The notes under the pieces are model-generated. The model saw only the letters and a list, made by a program, of their open reading frames with translations. It made no database searches and was not told the origin of the DNA. From JAOZTV01 sp965371805 (lineage in GTDB: Bacteria > Acidobacteriota > Aminicenantia > UBA2199): 64,000 nt of DNA. Every line of letters starts with the position of its first letter. The first letter of the stretch is position 1. The translations under genes and the position numbers were made by a program. Where the stretch lies: the NCBI GenBank assembly GCA_965371805.1, contig CBDUZW010000010.1, positions 1 to 64,000 on the forward strand, read 5' to 3'. This document shows, one piece after another, positions 9,089-17,474 of the stretch.

Positions 9089-11161
9089 GTGAAAAAACAT
9101 ATTTTTTTATTAATATTACTAGTGATGAGTGCTGCAACATTTGCTCAAAGTGGAATTGTTGTAAATAAAAGTGGTCCTTATTATGCAGGGGATACAATTG
9201 GATTTAATAAAATTTGCCATGATGGAACTAATAGTGTAAATAGTTCGTGGAACTGGGGAGATTCATCTGTCACAAATCGTGCTGATGACAGTGATTATGG
9301 TTGGCAAAACCATGTCTTTTCATCACCAGGGAATTATACAATAACCTATTTTCGAGGGACACCATTCTCAACTCCTATGTGTTGGCCCAGTACAATCACA
9401 TATAATATAACTATTGAAGAGAATAGGTATATATTGGCAACACCTGCAGCACCTTTAGCTGGTCAGGTGATTACCTTTACAGCATATAATTTTCAGACGC
9501 CGGGTAATATAAGATGGGATATGGGCGATGGAACAATATTAGGTGTCAATAAACATCTAATCCGAAAAGGTGCAGGCGTACTCGGTGGTGGTGTTGTCCA
9601 ATATACATATAACACCCCGGGTACTTATACCGTAAATGCTTATGATGTAAATGGGAGTCAAAAAATACCGATAACTCTTTTGATAATAGTGGCACAACCG
9701 AATCGAAATATTGTGTATTCACCTGAAATAAATATCAGGGTTGATCAACCAGTCTATTTTGGTGTAACAGGATTTATAACAAATATTATAGACTGGAATT
9801 TTGGTGATGGTACTGTGATGCCTGGTGAGAATATTACAATTATGCACCGTTTTCAGACCCCCGGTACCTGGATCGTAACTGCAAAAGACTCAACAATTAG
9901 CCATACGCCGGAGCAGAAAGAGATCTTAATATTACCTGAGAATAGATCAATAATTGTTTCTGCCCCAGAGGTAAGATTAAATGATCCGGTTCAAATAAGT
10001 GCATTAAATTTTAGAGGAGATTTAATTCTTTGGAATTTTGGTGATGGCACTCAAGTTTCAGCAGGGCATTCAGTTAGTCATCTATATGAAAAAGACGGCA
10101 CTTATACTATTAATGCAAGAGATGAGAACGGGGAGAGTTTAAAGGAATTCACGACAACTGTAAGGGTTAAAGGGATTAGTGATGAGGTAAACCTTGAGAT
10201 AGCAGAGATCAAGCTTGATAATGGGAAGTACTATAAGGTCGTACCTAGAAATTCTAAAAATATAAAAGCGGTTCTTCGTATGAAAATGAGAGGAACCGGA
10301 TCTGTATCAGGCTACTGGTTAGTTGATGGGAACGTGTTTGAATATTTTGATGGTTTAGCAGTGCAGGGTGAGTTAAAGGAAATATATACAAATACTATTC
10401 CCGGGCTTCCAACTCTTGACCCCGGCCTTCATACAGTATCTGTCAAACTTACAAGACCCTCTGAAGTTCCAATAACATTCCCGGTTTTAAAATATTTTGT
10501 CTTATCTACAGAGACAATCATGGAAACGATTGCGCCTAAGGATGGATTTGTAGTTAAAGAAAAGGATATCCCCTCATTTTCCTGGAAAGAGCCAAAGGGT
10601 GGTTCTAAATACAAGATAGGGTTCTCAAATTATATCTATCCTCTTTTAATGAATGAGAAGAGTGTAACATGGGTAGATACCGGTTCAGCACTGTCCTATA
10701 AACCGTCAAAGGAGATCTGGGATAAGATCAAGAGAAATAAATGGACGCATTGGAAAGTCCGTGCATTTGATACCAATATGCAGTTTATTGCAGAGAGCGA
10801 GATACAGGAAATTAAGGTGGTAATTGCAACTGCTGAGATATCTATAAATACGATTACTGATCTTGATGGAAATAAGGTGAAAATAACGAATGGGATAGTG
10901 AGGTCTAATCAGAAGAATCTACTTGTAGATGGAAATATTACATATAAGGGTGATTCAAAATTTATAGTATTAAGAGTGTATTCTGGAGAAGAACTTATTG
11001 ACCAGCTACTTTTCAGAGATGTAAAAAAGGATGAAACAAGAAATTTCAAGAGCTCAATCCCGAATTTAAAAGAAAATACAAAGATTAAGTTCGAGGTATT
11101 GAAGACATCTTCACCATCTGTAATTATTGGAATTAAGGGGTTGATACTAAAAAAAAAATAA
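9089..11161 (+). CDS. Secreted PKD-repeat protein, copy A
   Basis: A 690-residue exported protein with signal peptide (MKKHIFLLILLVMSAATFAQ). Four PKD-like Ig-fold repeats follow, each with the W(N/D)xGDG...Y/F...PGxYT signature: about residues 30-110, 115-205, 210-285 and 295-365. The remaining 325 residues carry no motif I know, except an FSWKEPKGGSKYKIGFS segment resembling a fibronectin/Ig-type strand. PKD repeats usually mediate protein-protein or polysaccharide contacts outside the cell. GTG 9089 is used because the ATG three bases earlier is followed directly by TGA; AGGAG lies upstream. A close paralogue starts at 13411, with the C-terminal half almost identical. Confidence 0.8.
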   Translation: MKKHIFLLILLVMSAATFAQSGIVVNKSGPYYAGDTIGFNKICHDGTNSVNSSWNWGDSSVTNRADDSDYGWQNHVFSSPGNYTITYFRGTPFSTPMCWPSTITYNITIEENRYILATPAAPLAGQVITFTAYNFQTPGNIRWDMGDGTILGVNKHLIRKGAGVLGGGVVQYTYNTPGTYTVNAYDVNGSQKIPITLLIIVAQPNRNIVYSPEINIRVDQPVYFGVTGFITNIIDWNFGDGTVMPGENITIMHRFQTPGTWIVTAKDSTISHTPEQKEILILPENRSIIVSAPEVRLNDPVQISALNFRGDLILWNFGDGTQVSAGHSVSHLYEKDGTYTINARDENGESLKEFTTTVRVKGISDEVNLEIAEIKLDNGKYYKVVPRNSKNIKAVLRMKMRGTGSVSGYWLVDGNVFEYFDGLAVQGELKEIYTNTIPGLPTLDPGLHTVSVKLTRPSEVPITFPVLKYFVLSTETIMETIAPKDGFVVKEKDIPSFSWKEPKGGSKYKIGFSNYIYPLLMNEKSVTWVDTGSALSYKPSKEIWDKIKRNKWTHWKVRAFDTNMQFIAESEIQEIKVVIATAEISINTITDLDGNKVKITNGIVRSNQKNLLVDGNITYKGDSKFIVLRVYSGEELIDQLLFRDVKKDETRNFKSSIPNLKENTKIKFEVLKTSSPSVIIGIKGLILKKK

Positions 11162-11195
11162 GGGAGAGAAATAAGGAAGAGCTTAGAAATTATGA

Positions 11196-13352
11196 ATGAG
11201 AAATATTAAACGTAATTTTGTTTTTTTCCTGTTAATATTATTGATGGTCTCTTTCTGTTCAATTAATGCCTTTGGTGAAAAAAGTACCAGGGTAAACCTT
11301 TTGGGATATCTAAAATATGCAGTAAAATTTGAGACTAAAAGACCTTATTATTTAAAAAAAGCAAGAAGACTATTCTTTAAAGAGGGATGGGATACGGTGG
11401 GGCCTTATCCGAGAGCGATTAGAAGAGGTTCATTTATTGAATTTTATTCTTCTTCAAAAAAAAAGATAAAAATGTCTATAAGTATTGAAAATAATAACTT
11501 TTTAAGGATGAAAAATCCTTTAAATATAGATCTATATCTGAATCAAATTATTATAAAAAACCTTGAAATAAAGTCCTTATACTCTTGTATTCTTGAACTT
11601 CCAGCAGAACTGATAAATAAAGGAATTAATAAACTGAAGTTTTCTATTCAGAGTAAAACGCCTACACGAGTAAAAGACAGTAATAGTTTTCCGGGAGTAT
11701 GGTTTCTTCTTAAGAATTTCTCTTTTATAGATATTCCAGATATTGGAACTGATTTTGTCAGATTAAATGATTCAAAGCTTGATAGATTTTATCAACCGTC
11801 TAATAGTAATTTTGTAATAGCAATAGATAGCAATAAAATCGCATCTGTAGAGTTTAGCTCAAATTTATTGAAAAAAAATGATAAAAATGAGTCATTAATA
11901 GTTAAAAAAATATTTAGAAATGGATTATCAAAAGTATTATTCAGGCAAAAACCTTTATTTGGTAAATCATTTCAAAAAAAACTGAATTTAAAAAAAACTA
12001 AAGGTAAATTTTTATTAGAGTTCAGTTTCAGTTCACCTTCAAACAGATCTCTTCTAGTCTGGAATAAGTTCAATTTTATCAGATGTAAAGGTAAAAAAAA
12101 AAAAGTGAATTTGAAAACAAAGCGATTGAAAAATTTAAAAAATATTTTTGTTATTGTTCTTGACGCGTTTAGATATGATCTTGTAAATAAAAAAGTAAAT
12201 GGAAAGGAAGTGACACCGAATATAAATGAATTTTCAAATCTTTCATATAATTTTCAAAATTTCTATGCCAATGCTCCTTATACTGGGCCAAGTGTAGCTA
12301 CAATGTTTACAGGGTTTTTACCGGAGATACATGGTGTAAGAAAAATTGGCAACTTAATGCCAGATGAAATTAAGACCCTTCAATTTTATTTAAAAAAAAA
12401 AGACTATCTTTCCCAGGCTTTTACTGGAAACCCGGTACTGTTATCTCATGAACTTTTAAAGAAATTTGACAATAAAAAATTGATATTTCGTACTGTTAAA
12501 AAAGAAAAAAAAAATTCGAGTTATAATAATATAAAACCTATTTTAAACTCAATCTCGAAACTCAAAAAAATGGAAAAAAACTTTTTTTATATTCATCTAT
12601 TACCACCTCATAAACCTTATAATCCGCCAGAATCATTTAAGAAAAAGTTCTATATAGGTTCGGAAATTAAAAACAATGGTTTTGATACTTATGCTAAAGA
12701 ATATATTAATTATAAATATTTGAGATATCTAAATAATGTAAATTATGGGGATCATCTTGTTGGCCAAATATTGACTGCCATAAATAATGCAGGTATTTTT
12801 GAAGAATCGCTTATAATTATTACCTCAGATCATGGAGAGGCATTTGCTGAACATAATGATATGGAACATAGCAAATCAGTGTATAATGAGATGATACATA
12901 TTTCATTCCTTTTGAAGTTGCCATTTCAAAAAGAGAAAATAAAACTTGATTCCTTTTGCTCTCATCTGAGCTTTACTCCTACTATTGTAAGGTTTTTAGG
13001 ACTAAAAAAAAATGAGAATTGGCAGGGGTCATCTCTTTTCCTGAATAATAATGATAATAACTTTCAATTATATTCCAGAGCGGAAGGTGAAGAATTTAAC
13101 TCATCGATAATTTTAAAAAAATATAAATATATTTTTAATTCTGGAATGGAAACCTTATTTAATATTGAGCAAGACGACAGAGAAACAAAAAATATAGCAG
13201 GTACGTTTCCATTTATTAGGTTATTCTTAAAACAGCAAGTGTTTTTAACCTATTTGGAAAATCGCATAAAAAGGAAAAGAATGGGAATTAAATTTAGTAG
13301 AAAAAAAACGAAGAGTTGGAATAATAAATTAAAAACTTTGGGGTATTTATGA
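11196..13352 (+). CDS. Secreted sulfatase-like enzyme (alkaline phosphatase superfamily)
   Basis: 718 residues with an N-terminal signal peptide ending in INAFG. Residues 40-300 look like beta-sandwich sequence with no clear family. The catalytic domain begins at IFVIVLDAFRYD (first metal site), continues with YTGPSVATMFTG, where Thr takes the nucleophile position instead of Cys or Ser, and has SDHGEAFAEHNDMEHSK for the second metal site. It is therefore a phosphatase or transferase-type member rather than a formylglycine sulfatase. The C-terminus ends LKTLGYL, like other such enzymes here. It is sandwiched between the two PKD paralogues, which suggests a shared surface substrate. No strong Shine-Dalgarno is visible before ATG 11196. 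Confidence 0.7.
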   Translation: MRNIKRNFVFFLLILLMVSFCSINAFGEKSTRVNLLGYLKYAVKFETKRPYYLKKARRLFFKEGWDTVGPYPRAIRRGSFIEFYSSSKKKIKMSISIENNNFLRMKNPLNIDLYLNQIIIKNLEIKSLYSCILELPAELINKGINKLKFSIQSKTPTRVKDSNSFPGVWFLLKNFSFIDIPDIGTDFVRLNDSKLDRFYQPSNSNFVIAIDSNKIASVEFSSNLLKKNDKNESLIVKKIFRNGLSKVLFRQKPLFGKSFQKKLNLKKTKGKFLLEFSFSSPSNRSLLVWNKFNFIRCKGKKKKVNLKTKRLKNLKNIFVIVLDAFRYDLVNKKVNGKEVTPNINEFSNLSYNFQNFYANAPYTGPSVATMFTGFLPEIHGVRKIGNLMPDEIKTLQFYLKKKDYLSQAFTGNPVLLSHELLKKFDNKKLIFRTVKKEKKNSSYNNIKPILNSISKLKKMEKNFFYIHLLPPHKPYNPPESFKKKFYIGSEIKNNGFDTYAKEYINYKYLRYLNNVNYGDHLVGQILTAINNAGIFEESLIIITSDHGEAFAEHNDMEHSKSVYNEMIHISFLLKLPFQKEKIKLDSFCSHLSFTPTIVRFLGLKKNENWQGSSLFLNNNDNNFQLYSRAEGEEFNSSIILKKYKYIFNSGMETLFNIEQDDRETKNIAGTFPFIRLFLKQQVFLTYLENRIKRKRMGIKFSRKKTKSWNNKLKTLGYL

Positions 13353-13410
13353 TGATTGATGTGTGCTCTTTTATATATATAGTAAAAATTAAGACAATTA
13401 GGGGGAAATT

Positions 13411-15468
13411 ATGAGAAAGAAATTATTACTGTTTATTTTTGGAGTATTTTTCTCAACAGTTCTGTTTTCTACGATAACTCAGCCAACAAATGGACAGACA
13501 TTTAAAATTGGGACAAAGGTGTCTTTCACATGGGTTGAAAACATCTATAATGATGAGCCTAGAGAGTGGATTTTCCCTGATGGAAATGTCAATGTTATTG
13601 GTCAACCGACTCCCATTACTGTAACACGGGTTATAAATACGGCTGGTTCTTATACTGCCAGATTTAGGTACTATGATTATTGGGATGCATCAGATAAAAT
13701 AGAGACTGTTACGATAAATATATTAGAAAATAGAACGATCACGTATGCACCTTATAATCCCTATGCAGGTCAGATTATTACTTTTACTGCCAATAATTTT
13801 AATACACCTGGTAATATAAAGTGGGATATGGGAGATGGTACTATTTTGAGCGTAGATAAACCTGTTTATAGGAAAGGAGTTAGTATACTTGGGGGAAGTG
13901 CTGTTCAATATACATATAATACTCCCGGTAGTTATACAATTAGAGCATATGATCAGAATGGTACTGAAAAAATTCCCATCACCTTACAGATATTAATTGC
14001 GCAGCCAAACCGGCAGATAGTATACTCTCCTGAAACAAATATAAGGGTTGATCAACCCGTATATTTTGGTGTGACAGGTTTTTTAACTAATGTAATAGAC
14101 TGGAATTTTGGAGATGGTACTGTGATGCCTGGTGAGAATATTACAATTATGCACCGTTTTCAGACTCCAGGGACCTGGATCGTGACAGCGAAAGACTCAG
14201 CAATTAGCCATACACCGGTGCAGAAACAGATCTTAATATTACCTGAGAATAGATCAATAATTGTTTCTGCTCCAGAGGTAAGATTAAGTGATCCGGTTCA
14301 GGTAACTGCTTTAAATTTCAGAGGGGATCTTTTACTATGGGATTGGGGAGACGGGACACGTATATCAGCCGGTCATAGTGTTACTCATATCTATGGAAAA
14401 GACGGTACTTATACAATAAAAGCCATAGATGAGAACGGGGAGAGTTTAAAGGAATTCACGACAACTGTAAGGGTAAGAGGAATAAGTGATGAGGTAAACC
14501 TTGAAATAGCAGAGATCAAGCTTGATAATGGGAAGTACTATAAGGTTGTACCGAGAAATTCAAAAAATATAAAAGCAGTTCTCCGGATGAAAATGAGAGG
14601 AACCGGATCAGTATCAGGCTACTGGTTAGTTGATGGAAATGTGTTTGAATATTTTACTGGCTTAGCTGTACAGGGTGAATTAAAGAAAATATATACAAAT
14701 ACTATTCCGGGACTTCCAACTCTTGATCCCGGCCTTCATACGGTATCTGTCAAACTTACAAGACCCGCTGAAGTTCCAATAACATTCCCCGTTTTAAAAT
14801 ATTTTGTCTTATCTACAGAGACAATTATGGAAACTATAGCTCCAAAGGACGGATTTGTAGTTAAAGAGAAAGATATTCCCTCATTTTCCTGGAAAGAGCC
14901 AAAGGGTGGTTCTAAATACAAGATAGGGTTTTCAAATTATCTTTATCCGCTTTTGATGAATGAGAAGAGTGTAACCTGGGTAGATACCGGTTCAGCACTA
15001 TCCTTTAAACCGTCAAATGAGATCTGGGATAAGATCAAGAGAAATAAATGGACGCATTGGAAAGTTCGTGCTTTTGATACCAATATGCAGTTTATTGCAG
15101 AGAGCGAGATACATGAAATTAAGGTGGTAATTGCAACTGCCGAGATATCTTTAAATACGATTACTGATCTTGATGGAAATAAGGTGAAAATAACGAACGG
15201 GATAGTGAGGTCTAATCAGAAGAATCTACTTGTAGATGGGACTATTACATATAAGGGTGATTCAAAATTCATCGTATTAAGAGTGTATTCCGGAGAAGAA
15301 CTTATTGACCAGCTACTTTTCAGAGATGTAAAAAAAGATGAGATAAGAAATTTCAAGAGCTCAATCCCGAACTTAAAAGACAATACAAAGATAAAATTCG
15401 AGGTATTGAAGACATCTTCACCATCAGTAATTATTGGAATAAAGGGGTTGATATTGAGGAAAGGTTAG
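13411..15468 (+). CDS. Secreted PKD-repeat protein, copy B
   Basis: A 685-residue paralogue of the protein starting at 9089, with signal peptide (MRKKLLLFIFGVFFSTVLFS). The first 110 residues differ from copy A, the middle PKD repeats (GDGTILS..., GDGTVMP..., GDGTRIS...) are clearly related, and the last 310 or so residues differ at only about a dozen positions. The DNA is correspondingly near-identical over the last kilobase. That pattern fits tandem duplication followed by gene conversion of the 3' half while the exposed N-terminal repeat diversified. GGGGG precedes the ATG. The gene ends 17 bases before the convergent lptB, with no obvious hairpin between. Confidence 0.8.
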   Translation: MRKKLLLFIFGVFFSTVLFSTITQPTNGQTFKIGTKVSFTWVENIYNDEPREWIFPDGNVNVIGQPTPITVTRVINTAGSYTARFRYYDYWDASDKIETVTINILENRTITYAPYNPYAGQIITFTANNFNTPGNIKWDMGDGTILSVDKPVYRKGVSILGGSAVQYTYNTPGSYTIRAYDQNGTEKIPITLQILIAQPNRQIVYSPETNIRVDQPVYFGVTGFLTNVIDWNFGDGTVMPGENITIMHRFQTPGTWIVTAKDSAISHTPVQKQILILPENRSIIVSAPEVRLSDPVQVTALNFRGDLLLWDWGDGTRISAGHSVTHIYGKDGTYTIKAIDENGESLKEFTTTVRVRGISDEVNLEIAEIKLDNGKYYKVVPRNSKNIKAVLRMKMRGTGSVSGYWLVDGNVFEYFTGLAVQGELKKIYTNTIPGLPTLDPGLHTVSVKLTRPAEVPITFPVLKYFVLSTETIMETIAPKDGFVVKEKDIPSFSWKEPKGGSKYKIGFSNYLYPLLMNEKSVTWVDTGSALSFKPSNEIWDKIKRNKWTHWKVRAFDTNMQFIAESEIHEIKVVIATAEISLNTITDLDGNKVKITNGIVRSNQKNLLVDGTITYKGDSKFIVLRVYSGEELIDQLLFRDVKKDEIRNFKSSIPNLKDNTKIKFEVLKTSSPSVIIGIKGLILRKG

Positions 15469-15485
15469 ACGGACAGTTACTGGTC

Positions 15486-16220
15486 TTATCTTTCCCAGGT
15501 AAAATCATCACCGAGGAAGAGGTCCCTTGTCATTTTTTCCTTGATTATTTGTTCTGGTGGACCAGAAGTAAGGAGTTCACCTTTTTGTAGAATATATACC
15601 TTATCTGTAATTCTAAATGTGTCCTTTACATTATGATCTGTAATGATTATGCCTATGTTCTTTTCTTTTAGTTTTAATAATATTTTTTGAATTTCAAGAA
15701 TAGTTATTGGATCAATACCGGTAAAAGGTTCATCTAAAAATAGAAATTTTGGGTTCATAATTAATGCTCTTGCTATCTCTAATCGCCTCTTTTCTCCTCC
15801 TGAGAGGGTGTGTGTCTCAGAATTTTTTACATGTGTCAGTCCAAACTCTTCTAATAATGTTTCTGCTTTCTCTTTTGCATCTTTTTTTTTCAAGTGTAAT
15901 TCAAGTATCATAAAAAGGTTTTGATAGGTTGATGCTTTAAGGTATATTGAATGCTGCTGAGGGAGGTATATGAGCCCTTTTTCTGCTCTTATATGCGATG
16001 GAACACCATTTATGTTTTCCCCATTAAATAACACTGTTCCTGAATCTGGTTTGATAATGCCGGACAGCATTAAAAAGGTGGTTGTCTTACCTGCTCCATT
16101 TCTTCCTAATAATCCAATTATCTGACCTGATGAAATTTCAATATCTATGTTATTAACAACGGGGATGCCATTGTATATTTTTTTCAATTTGACTGTTTTT
16201 AAAATATCATTCATATTCAT
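15486..16220 (-). CDS. lptB: LPS export ABC transporter ATP-binding protein
   Basis: 244-residue ABC ATPase with Walker A GRNGAGKTT (39-47), signature LSGGEKRRLEIAR (139-151), Walker B FLFLDEP (159-165) and H-loop His196. The overall sequence (PIFTGIDP-type D-loop, single domain, NGVPSHIRAEKGLIYLPQ region) fits LptB, which powers lipopolysaccharide extraction with LptF/G. The partners are not in the window. Its start lies 14 bases inside the cyclase gene upstream, so expression is coupled to it. Branched-chain amino-acid transporters have similar ATPases (LivG/F), but no partner genes for those are near. It implies a Gram-negative envelope. Confidence 0.8.
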   Translation of the reverse strand: MNMNDILKTVKLKKIYNGIPVVNNIDIEISSGQIIGLLGRNGAGKTTTFLMLSGIIKPDSGTVLFNGENINGVPSHIRAEKGLIYLPQQHSIYLKASTYQNLFMILELHLKKKDAKEKAETLLEEFGLTHVKNSETHTLSGGEKRRLEIARALIMNPKFLFLDEPFTGIDPITILEIQKILLKLKEKNIGIIITDHNVKDTFRITDKVYILQKGELLTSGPPEQIIKEKMTRDLFLGDDFTWER

Positions 16221-17436
16221 ATTCTCTTATAATATCTCCAAATTCTTTCGGTAATGAAGTAAAGTATATAATATACTGAAAGGAATTAGACTTATTCTCC
16301 TGAAATTGATCAACTATCTTTCCATATAAAAAAACAGCTCCATTAGATAAGGCCCCATCTTTTAGTGAGAGCTTCAGATTAGAGAACTTTTCTATTATTT
16401 GATCAGTTTTTATGATTGCGTCTCTTTTTCCTATTTTTACTATTTCACCTGAAAAAAGCTCATCTGTTCCGTGTTTTCCGTCAAAACTAGAAATAAATAT
16501 TGGGATATTTCTTTTTAGCTTAATAAACTCAGATTTTTTTTTATTTAGATGGAATTTGTATTCTCCTTCAATTCCACTGACTTCAAATATTTTAATTGCT
16601 TTTGCAATACCTTTAGGCTTAGCCTCAAAACTTGAGTCAATCTTGAGTGTATTCCGACACCCTTTTTTTGTACTTTCTGAAATAAAAATTTGTCCTCCAA
16701 CGGTATATGACTCTATTCTTGAAGTTAGATTTACATTACTCCCAACTACTGCATACTTTGCTCTTTTTTCAGAACCAATATTTCCAACAATTAGTTCTCC
16801 GGTATTAATACCGATTCCCATTTCTATTTCCGGAAAGTTTAACTCTTTGTTTTTCTTATTTACCATTTCCATTGCATTCTGCATTTCAACTGCACAAGCT
16901 ATCGCTTTATCAGCATGGTCAGTGGTTTTTACAGGAGCACCAAAAATCACAAGGATGCTGTCACCAATGAATTCATCAATAGTCCCGCCATACTTAAAAA
17001 TAATTTCGGTCATTATTTCAAGATAAATATTCAGCATTCCAACTATTTTCTCTGCAGATTCTTTTTCTGTAATCGCTGTAAAGCCTCGAATATCAGTTAA
17101 AAGAATGGTTACGACCCTTTTCTCACCTCCAAGAGAGGTTCCCTTTGGTGATTCCAGAATACATTTTACAATATCATCTGAAAGATACTTACCAAATGTT
17201 TTTTTTATGAAAAGGTTTTGTAAATCAAGTTTTTCATTTAGTTTATTGAGTTTATTCTGCTGAATATCTCCCATTTTAATTAATAGTTTTAACTGTTTAA
17301 ACATTTTTCTATAACTCTTCTGCAGGGAAATATACTCATCTTTATTTATTTCCGCAACACTTGAATTTTTTTTCAGTATAGTCCCGGATCTTTCTAATAC
17401 TTCTTCTTCACTCTTAAACAGGGAATGTTTTTCCAT
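16207..17436 (-). CDS. Class III adenylate/guanylate cyclase
   Basis: 409 residues: a short coiled region (35-75), then a class III cyclase catalytic domain (about 100-265). Metal-binding Asp115 lies in ILLTDIRGFT and Asp159 in DEFIGDSILVIFG; the transition-state region reads VVGSNVNLTSRIE. The base-selecting positions are Glu155 (Lys in many adenylate cyclases) and Ser233, so the nucleotide cannot be read with confidence. Residues 305-409 form a beta-rich C-terminal domain, perhaps PilZ-like, but lacking the RxxxR and D/NxSxxG motifs. The gene is 38 bases downstream of a PilT ATPase carrying a cNMP-binding domain, which points to a dedicated signalling pair. No strong ribosome-binding site. 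Confidence 0.85.
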   Translation of the reverse strand: MEKHSLFKSEEEVLERSGTILKKNSSVAEINKDEYISLQKSYRKMFKQLKLLIKMGDIQQNKLNKLNEKLDLQNLFIKKTFGKYLSDDIVKCILESPKGTSLGGEKRVVTILLTDIRGFTAITEKESAEKIVGMLNIYLEIMTEIIFKYGGTIDEFIGDSILVIFGAPVKTTDHADKAIACAVEMQNAMEMVNKKNKELNFPEIEMGIGINTGELIVGNIGSEKRAKYAVVGSNVNLTSRIESYTVGGQIFISESTKKGCRNTLKIDSSFEAKPKGIAKAIKIFEVSGIEGEYKFHLNKKKSEFIKLKRNIPIFISSFDGKHGTDELFSGEIVKIGKRDAIIKTDQIIEKFSNLKLSLKDGALSNGAVFLYGKIVDQFQENKSNSFQYIIYFTSLPKEFGDIIREYEYE

Positions 17437-17474
17437 TTAGTCTCTGGTAAATTTACAATATAGTTTTACTTAAT

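Noticed and set aside
16412..17026. Long reading frame of about 204 codons opposite the cyclase gene
   Set aside because: It is antisense to a well-supported gene, its product is composition-driven and has no recognisable domain.
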